Numbered from the stretch's first letter, positions 1 through 6,066 are shown. The stretch is 6,641 nt of DNA from an uncultured Spirochaetia bacterium (GCA_913053665.1 CAJXGR010000183.1:1-6641), one strand, 5' to 3'. Numbers and translations are program-made. Notes: generated by a model not told the origin, from the letters alone.

Positions 1-53
1 GTTGGGCGGGGCTTAATGAGGACTTGTTTGAGGCGGTGGAAAAGGGGGATAAG
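1..53 (+). repeat. 5' ankyrin-gene repeat, copy 1
   Basis: This block matches 3333-3385 at 49 of 53 bases by hand alignment, with mismatches at 11, 39, 40 and 41. It encodes the end of the signal peptide and the first ankyrin cap helix. Similarity drops sharply after 53. The block probably continues left of the window. Confidence 0.85.
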
Positions 54-3000
54 GCTAAAGTGCTTGAGTTGATCAGGAAAGGAGCGGATGTGAATGCTAA
101 AAGAACAGGCTATGCTCATAAAAGTAGAACCCCCTTGCATTATGCTGCTTTAAAAGGACATACAGAAATAGTAAAACTACTCATTAATAAAAAAGCGGAT
201 GTTCATGCCAGAGATGATGAGGACTGGACACCATTACATGAAGCGACTAAAAAGGGCTACACAAATGTCGTCAGAATTCTCATTAATAGAGGAGCTGATC
301 TTAACGCTAAAACAAAGTATAGTGGAAGACCTTTACATATCGTGACTCATATAAAAACTGCCAAGTTGCTTATTGACAAAGGGGCTGATGTTATGGCAAG
401 AGATCGCGTGGGAGATACACCTTTGCATAATGCTGTCATTCGTGGTTATACAGAAATTGTTCAGGTTTTGATTGAAAATAAAGCTGAGGTTAATGCTAAA
501 GGTAGATGGAATTGGAGGCCCCTGCACTGGTCAGTGAAAAAAGGTCATTTTGAAGTGACTCGATATCTTGTTCTTAAAGGTGCCAATATTCACTTAAAAG
601 AAATTAATGGCAAGACGCCTCTTCATGTTGCGAGTGGAGGAAGTCATATTGAAATTGCTAAATTCCTTATTGATAAAGGGGCTAACGTCAATGCCAAAAC
701 AAATAACGGCTGGATTCCCTTGCATTGGGCGGCTTCAGAAAACCGGTTGGAAATAACCGAATTACTCCTTAAAAATGGGGCTAAAATCAATACTAAAGGC
801 AAGCATGGGACCACTCCTCTCTATTGGGCTATCCTGAAGGGACATTTAAAAATGGCTCGCTTCCTCATTAAAAAAGGTGCTCATGTTAATGCTACTAAAA
901 CAAGGAATCACTTTAGCTCATTGCATCAATCGGCTAAAAAGGGCTTTTTAGAAATAACTAAACTGCTGATAGATCATGGTGCCAATGTAAACAGCCTTAC
1001 AAAAGGAGGACTCTCTCCTTTACATTTAGCGACTGAGAAAGGGCATACAGAGATAGTAAAACTTCTTATCCAGAGTGGAAGCAATATACGAGCTGAAGAT
1101 AAAAAAGGGTATACTATTTTTCATGCCGCCTGTTTTGGAGGAGAAAAATGGCTTGTTGAAAAGCTTATTAATCAAGATATAATAAACAGTAAAGCATCTC
1201 TATACGTAAAAAAAGGCTGGAACCATTACTCAGAGATGACTCCTTTACATTTTGCAGTACTAAAAGGCCACAATGAAATAGTTCAAATACTCATTGCAAA
1301 AGGAGCTTTTGTTAATGGCAGAGCGGGCCACAATGCTTTTAGATATCCTGATGGAACAGCCAGAATGACCCCTCTCCATGTTGCAGCGGGGAAGGGCTAT
1401 GTAAAAATCTCCAAAATGCTGATTGAGTCAGGAGCTCTTGTTAATGCTATGAATAATATTCACAAAACCCCCTTGCATTTTGCAGTCGGGAAATATGCTT
1501 ACTATGATGAAAAGACAAAAAGGAGTCTAGTGGATAAGCAGTTGGAGCTTACAAAATTGCTCATATCAAAAGGGGCTTTGGTCAATGTTAAAAACGTGGA
1601 CGGATGGACTCCTCTTCATTATGCGGCTGGAGCAGGTCAATATGAGGTTGCACGTCTGTTGGTCGAGAAGGGAGCAGATGTCAATTCTGTGGATAAAGAT
1701 GGTCATAGTCCTTTACATGTTGTTGGATACAGATATGGCAGGTCTCCGAATAATTTCAGGATTGTTAAACTGCTTATAGAAAAGGGAGGCGATTTTAATA
1801 TCATTTATACGCTTAATGATCCTGTATTTGTCTTTAGAGGCGGAGAAGATAAAAATGGAAAAGAACTCTTCAGATTGATTCACAAGAAATTTTATGAGAA
1901 GGTTATGTCTCACATAGGAAAAAGAGATGATCTTAACGCTAAAGACTCCTATGGCCTAACATTACTGCATTGGGCCGTTATTTTTGCTGATATTAAAACG
2001 GTTAAACTACTTGTTTCCAGGGAGGTGAACGTAAACGGCAGGGACTTTGTCGGCTCAACCCCTTTGGAATATGTTTATAGATATCATGGTTATCAACCAG
2101 ATGATACAAGCAGCAAACTAATTAACCTACTAGTCAAAGCAGGAGGAAAGAAAAATATTGATCACCTTCTTTTATCGAACATACATGAAGAAGATCTTGA
2201 TAAGATTAAATCCCTTATTAAGGAAGGGGCTAATGTTAATGTTCAGAGTCATTTAGGAATGATGCCCCTGGAGATGGCAGGGAAGAAAGAAATGAAAAGG
2301 CTGCTGCGTCGAGCAGGAGCTAAAATGAATCATAACTATGCTCTGTATAAAGCTATAGAAAAAAGAAACTACAAGGAAGTCATCTCTCTCATTAGAAGGG
2401 GAGCGGATGTCAAAGCCAGAGTTCCCTACTATGGTTATCGAGAAACGTACCTGGAGGTGACACCCCTTCATTTTGCTGTGAGGTTTGGCACTCCAGAGAT
2501 TGTAAAGTACCTCATTAAAAAAGGAGCTCAGGTTCATGCTAAAATGAAAGGAAAAACTTTAAATGGTGCTACCCCACTTCATTTGGCTGTCTATAAAACT
2601 TATAATAACAGGCCCACAGCTAAGATGGTTCAACTTCTTATGTCAAATGGCGGCGATCTTAATAGTCAGATTATGAGTGGCAGGCTTAAAGGGGGAAATC
2701 CTTTACTTTTAGCCATCGTGAAGAGTAGTTACGAGTTAAATCGCAGTGCTCATGACAGTAAAGACAAGAAAAATAGACTTCGTAATATCAAGGATGACCT
2801 AAATGTTATTGAAATGCTTATAGAAGGTGGGACCAACATGAAAACAAAAGATTCCTCAGGAAGAACTCCTTTGCAATTAGCTCTGGAAAAAGGGAATCAG
2901 AGAGTAGTAAAGTTGCTGATAAAAAAAGAGACTGATTTTCATGGTGAGAGTTCGTTGGAAATGACACCTCTTTTTTGGGCTTTAAATTGCGGATATTTAG

Positions 3001-3239
3001 AACTAGTCAAACTGTTTATTAAAAAAGGCATTAATATTAATTCTAAAGATAAATACAACTCAAGTCCGTTGCATCTTGCAGTTAAGGGAAATTACTTAAA
3101 AGTTGTTCAAATACTGCTTGTGAAAGGAGTGAATGTGAATACCAAGGATAGGTCAGGTTATACGCCTTTGGATTATGCCTTTAGTGATAAAATGAAAAAG
3201 CTCCTGAAAAAAGCTGGTGGGAAAAGTGGGAAGAAATAA
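1..3239 (+). CDS. Giant ankyrin-repeat protein, 5' end outside the window
   Basis: The frame is open from base 3 to the TAA at 3237-3239. Residue numbers here count the TTG at 24 as 1, but that TTG is not the real start. Bases 3-23 already encode WAGLNED, matching the end of the signal peptide and start of the mature part of the small ankyrin protein at 3284, so the missing 5' end probably encodes a Sec signal peptide. I count about 28 ankyrin repeats, with TPLHxA, GHxEIVKLLI and KGADVNAK signatures. Many are canonical at 33 residues. Some carry insertions (near residues 500-515 and 900-925), and one near 115-140 is about 3 residues short. Internal start-cap-like segments near 614-644, 713-740 and 771-800, and internal end-cap-like segments near 702-710 and 757-767, suggest several fused ankyrin units. 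The C-terminus is lysine/glycine-rich. Ankyrin repeats bind proteins; the partner is unknown. An exported location is inferred from the paralog. Confidence 0.93.
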   Translation, partial: WAGLNEDLFEAVEKGDKAKVLELIRKGADVNAKRTGYAHKSRTPLHYAALKGHTEIVKLLINKKADVHARDDEDWTPLHEATKKGYTNVVRILINRGADLNAKTKYSGRPLHIVTHIKTAKLLIDKGADVMARDRVGDTPLHNAVIRGYTEIVQVLIENKAEVNAKGRWNWRPLHWSVKKGHFEVTRYLVLKGANIHLKEINGKTPLHVASGGSHIEIAKFLIDKGANVNAKTNNGWIPLHWAASENRLEITELLLKNGAKINTKGKHGTTPLYWAILKGHLKMARFLIKKGAHVNATKTRNHFSSLHQSAKKGFLEITKLLIDHGANVNSLTKGGLSPLHLATEKGHTEIVKLLIQSGSNIRAEDKKGYTIFHAACFGGEKWLVEKLINQDIINSKASLYVKKGWNHYSEMTPLHFAVLKGHNEIVQILIAKGAFVNGRAGHNAFRYPDGTARMTPLHVAAGKGYVKISKMLIESGALVNAMNNIHKTPLHFAVGKYAYYDEKTKRSLVDKQLELTKLLISKGALVNVKNVDGWTPLHYAAGAGQYEVARLLVEKGADVNSVDKDGHSPLHVVGYRYGRSPNNFRIVKLLIEKGGDFNIIYTLNDPVFVFRGGEDKNGKELFRLIHKKFYEKVMSHIGKRDDLNAKDSYGLTLLHWAVIFADIKTVKLLVSREVNVNGRDFVGSTPLEYVYRYHGYQPDDTSSKLINLLVKAGGKKNIDHLLLSNIHEEDLDKIKSLIKEGANVNVQSHLGMMPLEMAGKKEMKRLLRRAGAKMNHNYALYKAIEKRNYKEVISLIRRGADVKARVPYYGYRETYLEVTPLHFAVRFGTPEIVKYLIKKGAQVHAKMKGKTLNGATPLHLAVYKTYNNRPTAKMVQLLMSNGGDLNSQIMSGRLKGGNPLLLAIVKSSYELNRSAHDSKDKKNRLRNIKDDLNVIEMLIEGGTNMKTKDSSGRTPLQLALEKGNQRVVKLLIKKETDFHGESSLEMTPLFWALNCGYLELVKLFIKKGININSKDKYNSSPLHLAVKGNYLKVVQILLVKGVNVNTKDRSGYTPLDYAFSDKMKKLLKKAGGKSGKK
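3198..3236 (+). repeat. Ankyrin C-cap repeat, copy 1
   Basis: These 39 nt encode the terminal KLLKKAGGKSGKK of the giant ankyrin protein, just before its stop. They match copy 2 (3683-3721) at 31 of 39 bases and copy 3 (4307-4345) at 30 of 39, all in the same reading phase. Confidence 0.7.
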
Positions 3240-3270
3240 TGGGATGAAAGTGTATATATTGATGTTCGAC

Positions 3271-3278
3271 AGGGGGAA
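3271..3278 (+). promoter_or_regulatory. Ribosome binding site of the small ankyrin gene
   Basis: A purine run, AGGGGGAA, lies 5 nt before the ATG at 3284 and fixes that start. The gap from the previous stop is only 44 nt, with no convincing -35/-10 pair, so read-through transcription from the giant ankyrin gene is likely. Confidence 0.7.
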
Positions 3279-3283
3279 ATGTT

Positions 3284-3724
3284 ATGAAAAGATTGTTTGT
3301 GATGATGATTATAATGTTTGTGGCTTCAATCGGTTGGGCGGGTCTTAATGAGGACTTGTTTGAGGCGGTGAGGAAGGGGGATAAGAAGAGAGTTGTTACC
3401 CTGATCAAGAAAGGAGCTGATATCAATGCTAAAGATAGTGGTAGCTGGACTCCTTTGCATGTTGCTGCTGACCGTGGTCGTATAGAAATAGCAAAACTTT
3501 TACTTAAAAAAGGGGCTGATGTTAAGGCTAAGACTAAAGATGGCAGGACACCTTTGCATGGGGCTGCTTCATATGGAAATAGAGAAATTGCTAAACTCCT
3601 GATCGCGAAAGAAGCCGATGTTAATGCCAGGACTAAAGCAGGGAAAACCCCGTTGGATTTCGCTGAGAGTGAGGAGATGAAAAAGCTGCTTATAAAGGCT
3701 GATGGGAAAAGAGGTAAGGAATGA
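3284..3724 (+). CDS. Small exported ankyrin-repeat protein
   Basis: A 146-aa protein. Residues 1-19 form a Sec signal peptide: a KR n-region, a hydrophobic core LFVMMIIMFVASIG, and a G-W-A/G cleavage site after Ala19. There is no lipobox cysteine. The mature part has an N-cap (about 22-50, EDLFEAVRKGDKK..LIKKGADINAK), two canonical ANK repeats (about 54-86 and 87-119, each with TPLHxAA, EIAKLL and GADV/EADV), and a C-cap (about 120-146, TPLDFAESEEMKKLL followed by a basic tail). It should be a compact periplasmic or secreted binding scaffold. It is a close paralog of the gene upstream, near-identical over its first 53 shared bases. Its stop overlaps the start of the PIN gene (ATGA at 3721-3724), so the two are probably translationally coupled. 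The binding partner is unknown. Confidence 0.92.
   Translation: MKRLFVMMIIMFVASIGWAGLNEDLFEAVRKGDKKRVVTLIKKGADINAKDSGSWTPLHVAADRGRIEIAKLLLKKGADVKAKTKDGRTPLHGAASYGNREIAKLLIAKEADVNARTKAGKTPLDFAESEEMKKLLIKADGKRGKE
3333..3385 (+). repeat. 5' ankyrin-gene repeat, copy 2
   Basis: Partner of bases 1-53, with 49 of 53 bases identical. It covers the signal-peptide cleavage region and the first cap helix, and points to recent duplication or gene conversion between the two ankyrin genes. Confidence 0.85.
3683..3721 (+). repeat. Ankyrin C-cap repeat, copy 2
   Basis: Encodes KLLIKADGKRGKE at the end of the small ankyrin protein. It directly borders the start of the PIN gene, so it is the left-hand copy of the pair that brackets the PIN/antitoxin cassette. 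It matches copy 3 (4307-4345) at 28 of 39 bases. Confidence 0.65.
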
Positions 3725-4182
3725 AGTCATTAAAACTTTATTTGGATACTTCAGTCATAGGAGGAACATTAGATCCGGAGTTTCAGAAGGAGTCGAATCT
3801 ATTATTTGTTTTAATCAATGAAGGAGTTTATCAGGGATTTGTTTCTGACAGCGTGATGGCCGAGATACAGAATGCTCCAGACTGGATTAAAGAGAAACTT
3901 ATACCTATTATGGGTGAGTTGAAAATATTATCTGGCTCGCAAGAAGCTTTAGACTTGGCTAGAATTTACATCAACGAAAAAGTGGTGAGTGCCAAGTTTT
4001 TTACTGATGCTTTGCATGTGGCGATTACTACAGTCCATCATTTAGATGCTATTGTTAGTTGGAATTTTAAGCATATTGTTAACTTATCAAGGATACGATT
4101 ATTCAATTCCGTGAATTACAGAGAAGGATATAAGCAAATCGATATTATCACCCCTTTGGAGGTATGTTATGAGGAGTTTTAA
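3721..4182 (+). CDS. PIN-domain nuclease, VapC-like toxin
   Basis: A 153-aa protein covering one PIN domain, the metal-dependent RNase fold of type II VapC toxins. Visible acidic positions are Asp9 in the first strand (LYLDTSVIGG), Glu48 (SVMAEI) and Asp96 (FFTDALHVAIT). The fourth position falls in IVSWNFKHIVN, where Asn115 stands in place of the usual Asp, as I recall for a PIN subfamily with this SWNFKH motif. The protein presumably cleaves RNA in the cytoplasm when free of its antitoxin; its target is unknown. The start overlaps the upstream ankyrin stop by 4 nt, with a purine-rich AGGTAAGGA before the ATG. The next small gene begins inside its 3' end, the typical layout of a TA pair, here with the toxin first. 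PIN identity is secure; the TA role is inferred from context. Confidence 0.88.
   Translation: MKSLKLYLDTSVIGGTLDPEFQKESNLLFVLINEGVYQGFVSDSVMAEIQNAPDWIKEKLIPIMGELKILSGSQEALDLARIYINEKVVSAKFFTDALHVAITTVHHLDAIVSWNFKHIVNLSRIRLFNSVNYREGYKQIDIITPLEVCYEEF
4158..4162 (+). promoter_or_regulatory. Ribosome binding site of the 60-aa antitoxin candidate
   Basis: GGAGG lies 6 nt before the ATG at 4169, within the coding end of the PIN gene. It supports this start and independent translation of the small gene. Confidence 0.7.
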
Positions 4183-4351
4183 AGTTTTAGACTGGCTAAG
4201 AGAAACACGAGATCAGATTTCTGAGGAACTTGAAGAACTGTCTGACGAAGAACAACTTAGTTATTTTGAGGAGAAATCTGGCTTATTCCAAAAGCAATAC
4301 GATAAGAACCTTCTCAAAAAAACCGGTGGGAAAAGGGGCAAGGATATTTGA
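4169..4351 (+). CDS. Putative 60-aa antitoxin of the PIN protein, with an ankyrin-like tail
   Basis: The protein is short and acidic for its first 45 or so residues. It has an MRSFKVLDWLRETRDQI start, then a helical EELEELSDEEQLSYFEEK stretch. This resembles the small proteins often found beside SWNFKH-type PIN genes, which also have an M-x-F start, an R..R-x-x-I helix and an S/T-x-E-E-x-x-x-Y/F segment. I therefore infer an antitoxin that masks the PIN nuclease. No DNA-binding fold is recognisable. It overlaps the PIN gene by 14 nt and has a strong GGAGG site, so coupled expression is expected. The oddity is its end. Residues 47-60 (NLLKKTGGKRGKDI) turn basic and match the C-terminal caps of the two ankyrin proteins at protein and DNA level, as if the original antitoxin end had been replaced by an ankyrin gene's 3' end. 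The coding call is good, the function moderate. Confidence 0.72.
   Translation: MRSFKVLDWLRETRDQISEELEELSDEEQLSYFEEKSGLFQKQYDKNLLKKTGGKRGKDI
4307..4345 (+). repeat. Ankyrin C-cap repeat, copy 3, inside the antitoxin gene
   Basis: Encodes NLLKKTGGKRGKD in the same phase as the ankyrin copies and near the stop codon. It matches copy 1 at 30 of 39 bases. The core GGTGGGAAAAG is shared exactly with copy 1. Low-complexity lysine/glycine coding could inflate the match, so common descent is likely but not certain. Confidence 0.55.
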
Positions 4352-4375
4352 CACAGTGTTTTCATCTATTTAAAT
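4348..4375 (+). promoter_or_regulatory. Possible promoter for hicB
   Basis: A perfect -35 hexamer TTGACA (4348-4353) overlaps the antitoxin stop. It is followed after 16 nt by TTAAAT (4370-4375), which matches the -10 consensus at 4 of 6. A small inverted repeat, ACAC-A-GTGT (4351-4359), lies in the spacer and could be an operator. Transcription would start almost on the ribosome site, so the match may be chance. Confidence 0.3.
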
Positions 4376-4392
4376 CAAAAGGAAGTTAAACA

Positions 4393-4596
4393 ATGAAAAG
4401 ATCATTTACTTTAGAATATTGGTTGGATGAAAACTGGTATGTCGGTCGGCTTAAGGAGGTTCCAGGTGTATTTAGCCAGGGTGAGTCTTTCCAGGAGCTT
4501 GAGGAAAATATTCAAGACGCTTATCAGCTTATGATTGAAGAGGAGAAAGTATTGCCTTATCCTGTTCAAAGCAAAGAAATACAAATCAAAGTATGA
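4393..4596 (+). CDS. hicB: HicB-family antitoxin, mini form
   Basis: This 67-aa protein has the HicB/UPF0150 pattern: a first strand (FTLEYWLDENWYVGRLKEVPG), then the family's VPGVFSQGESFQELEENIQDA segment leading into a helix, and a short C-terminal strand. HicB binds and blocks the HicA RNase in the cytoplasm. The RHH or HTH DNA-binding domain found in longer HicBs is absent; short forms like this are common where hicB precedes hicA. AGGAAG (4380-4385) lies 7 nt before the ATG. Its TGA overlaps the ATG of the hicA remnant (ATGA, 4593-4596), the usual coupling of the pair. Because the HicA frame is truncated, this looks like an orphaned antitoxin, unless it also controls a HicA elsewhere. 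Confidence 0.85.
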   Translation: MKRSFTLEYWLDENWYVGRLKEVPGVFSQGESFQELEENIQDAYQLMIEEEKVLPYPVQSKEIQIKV

Positions 4597-4718
4597 AAAG
4601 ACGAAGCCTTATAAAAGAATTAACTAAGGCAGGATGCTGTCTTGAACGTCATAGTAGAAAACATGTGAAGGTTTTAAATGATCAGTCCCGCTATACACGC
4701 CGTCATGAATCCCGCTAA
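4593..4718 (+). pseudogene. hicA: Truncated HicA toxin, 41 codons
   Basis: The ATG lies inside the hicB stop and the frame runs to the TAA at 4716-4718. Residues 1-29 fit HicA well: MKRRSLIKELTKAGC (MKRRELIK..L.xxGC in the family), then RH, and His24 at the position of the catalytic histidine (SRKH here, usually GGSH or similar). After about residue 29 the frame runs into the 3' end of the transporter gene on the other strand, so the final strand and helix are missing; intact HicA proteins are roughly 55-65 aa. The remaining 12 codons are read from the antisense of the transporter's C-terminus and are not HicA-derived. The catalytic His survives but the fold is incomplete, so the toxin is probably inactive. 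Recognition as HicA is fairly sure; loss of function is inferred. Confidence 0.75.
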
Positions 4719-5957
4719 AAGTCCCGCTAACATGGACTTCAGACCCAGTCTTGCGATATCCTTACGCCTCTCAGGGACCATAGCCCCCAGTCCCCCGATC
4801 ATGATCCCGATGGAACCAAAGTTGGCAAAGCCGCAAAGGGCGTAGGACATAATGATTTGCGATCTCTCGGTGAGTTGACCCTTCAAGCTGGCTAAATGTT
4901 CATAGGCGATCAACTCATTGATCATCACTTTCTTACCCAATAAGGTGCCGGCCTTTAAAAGGTCTTCTGTGGGAACACCCAGGAGAAAGGCAATTGGGGC
5001 AAATAAATAAGCCGCCAGGTCCTCAAGCTTTAACGGGTGAGTCACTCCAAACCAGCCTTGAGGGGTTATAATCATAAAGTTAAACATGTGAATGAAGGCT
5101 ACAAACACAAGGAGGACGGCTCCTACAGTGAATGCTATCTTAAGACCATCGCTGGTTCCTTGAGTGGCTGCATCGAAGACGTTAGACGCCGTTTTGGGGA
5201 CTTTCACATTGAGATGACCCATCGTCTTGGGTGTCCCGGTTTCGGGGATCATCATCTTCGATAAAACCAGAGCGGCAGGGGCACTCATCACGCTGGCGGT
5301 TAGGAGATGCCCTGCAATCCCTGGGATGGAAGTATTCAGGATCGCTACGTACGCTCCTAAAACGCTCCCGGCAATCGTTGCCATCCCGCTCACCATAATA
5401 GTGAAGAGTTCAGATCGGGTTAATTTAGCCAAAAAAGGCCGTATGGCGAGAGGCGCTTCGATCATCCCTACAAATATATTAGAAGCGATGGCAAAACTCT
5501 CTGCCCCACTGCTTTTCATTGTCTTGGCCATGAGGATGGCGAATAGATTAATGATCTTCTGCATGATCCCAAGGTGGTATAGAACACTGATGAGTGCCGA
5601 CAGGAAGACGATGATGGGGAGAACCCGAAAAAGGATATTGGTGAAGACTGGACTCACACTTTTATCCAGAAAGTTCGCTAACATAAAGTCCACGCCTAAG
5701 TCACTGAAACTGAGTATCTTTAAGACGATGGCATTGATCTGATTGAAAAACCACTCTCCTGGACTGATATTCAAGCCTGTGACATCCTTAACCCACCCGT
5801 TGAAAAAGCTATTCGGGATAATGAATATCCCAATCACCAGTTGAAGGGCAAATCCCCAGAACACAAGCCGCCATCTAATTTGCTTTTTACTACTTGATAA
5901 TAGATAAGCCGTTCCAACGATGGTGAGAATGCCTATCAGACTCATGAGCTTGTCCAT
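4674..5957 (-). CDS. nupC: Concentrative nucleoside transporter, CNT/NupC family
   Basis: A 427-aa inner-membrane symporter that imports nucleosides. I chose the ATG at 5957: GGGAG sits 5 nt upstream, and MDKLMSLIGILTIVG aligns with the start of E. coli NupC. An upstream GTG at 5993 has no ribosome site. The protein is hydrophobic throughout, with the CNT order of an N-terminal helix, a Gate region (about 105-200), and a C-terminal core with GKKVMINELIAYEHL and CGFANFGSIGI. By hand alignment to the Vibrio cholerae CNT structure, sugar-contact residues Glu348, Asn379 and Ser382 and sodium-site residues Asn160, Val163, Thr194 and Ile195 are kept. The base-contact motif reads GMIEAP (164-169) instead of the common GQTEAP, so base preference may differ. 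The length is normal and the C-terminus complete. Its last 45 nt overlap the convergent hicA remnant. Sodium rather than proton coupling is an inference. Confidence 0.93.
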   Translation of the reverse strand: MDKLMSLIGILTIVGTAYLLSSSKKQIRWRLVFWGFALQLVIGIFIIPNSFFNGWVKDVTGLNISPGEWFFNQINAIVLKILSFSDLGVDFMLANFLDKSVSPVFTNILFRVLPIIVFLSALISVLYHLGIMQKIINLFAILMAKTMKSSGAESFAIASNIFVGMIEAPLAIRPFLAKLTRSELFTIMVSGMATIAGSVLGAYVAILNTSIPGIAGHLLTASVMSAPAALVLSKMMIPETGTPKTMGHLNVKVPKTASNVFDAATQGTSDGLKIAFTVGAVLLVFVAFIHMFNFMIITPQGWFGVTHPLKLEDLAAYLFAPIAFLLGVPTEDLLKAGTLLGKKVMINELIAYEHLASLKGQLTERSQIIMSYALCGFANFGSIGIMIGGLGAMVPERRKDIARLGLKSMLAGLLAGFMTACIAGLII

Positions 5958-5962
5958 TTGAT

Positions 5963-5967
5963 CTCCC
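5963..5967 (-). promoter_or_regulatory. Ribosome binding site of nupC
   Basis: GGGAG on the minus strand, 5 nt before the ATG at 5957. It decides the start in favour of the 427-aa form over the GTG 12 codons upstream. Confidence 0.75.
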
Positions 5968-6037
5968 AATATATCCAAAGACTTGGTGAACACTAAACAG
6001 AATATTCTAAAGGAAGTGTAAAAATAATAAAATTAAA

Positions 6038-6066
6038 ATGACAAGTGCTGTAAAATACTCTATCAT
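6038..6066 (+). promoter_or_regulatory. Candidate sigma-70 promoter of nfeD
   Basis: ATGACA (6038-6043) and TATCAT (6061-6066) each match the consensus at 5 of 6, with an ideal 17-nt spacer. The predicted start falls about 30 nt before the nfeD ATG, leaving room for AAGGAAG (6088-6094), which is 8 nt from the ATG. Confidence 0.5.

Noticed and set aside
24..26. TTG as the start codon of the giant ankyrin gene
   Set aside because: The frame is open back to base 3 and upstream codons match the mature N-terminus of the paralog; there is no ribosome site. The true start lies left of the window.
100..3200. Regular repeats of about 99 nt as a CRISPR array or satellite
   Set aside because: The periodicity is at protein level (33-residue ankyrin repeats). 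The DNA copies are diverged and lie in one continuous reading frame.
3240..3283. Promoter with TATATT at 3255-3260 before the small ankyrin gene
   Set aside because: There is no acceptable -35 at 16-18 nt upstream, and the gap between genes is short enough for read-through.
4680..4718. RRHES near the end of the hicA frame as the HicA PRHxEI motif
   Set aside because: The spacing from the preceding Asn is too short, and these bases encode the conserved C-terminus of the transporter on the other strand, so the likeness is chance.
5227..5742. 171-codon open frame on the + strand inside nupC
   Set aside because: It is antisense to a well-supported membrane protein, has no recognisable domain, and is explained by the codon pattern of the opposite strand.
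5958..5993. GTG at 5993 as the nupC start
   Set aside because: It lacks a ribosome site and adds 12 residues absent from the family. The ATG at 5957 has GGGAG at good spacing and aligns with NupC.
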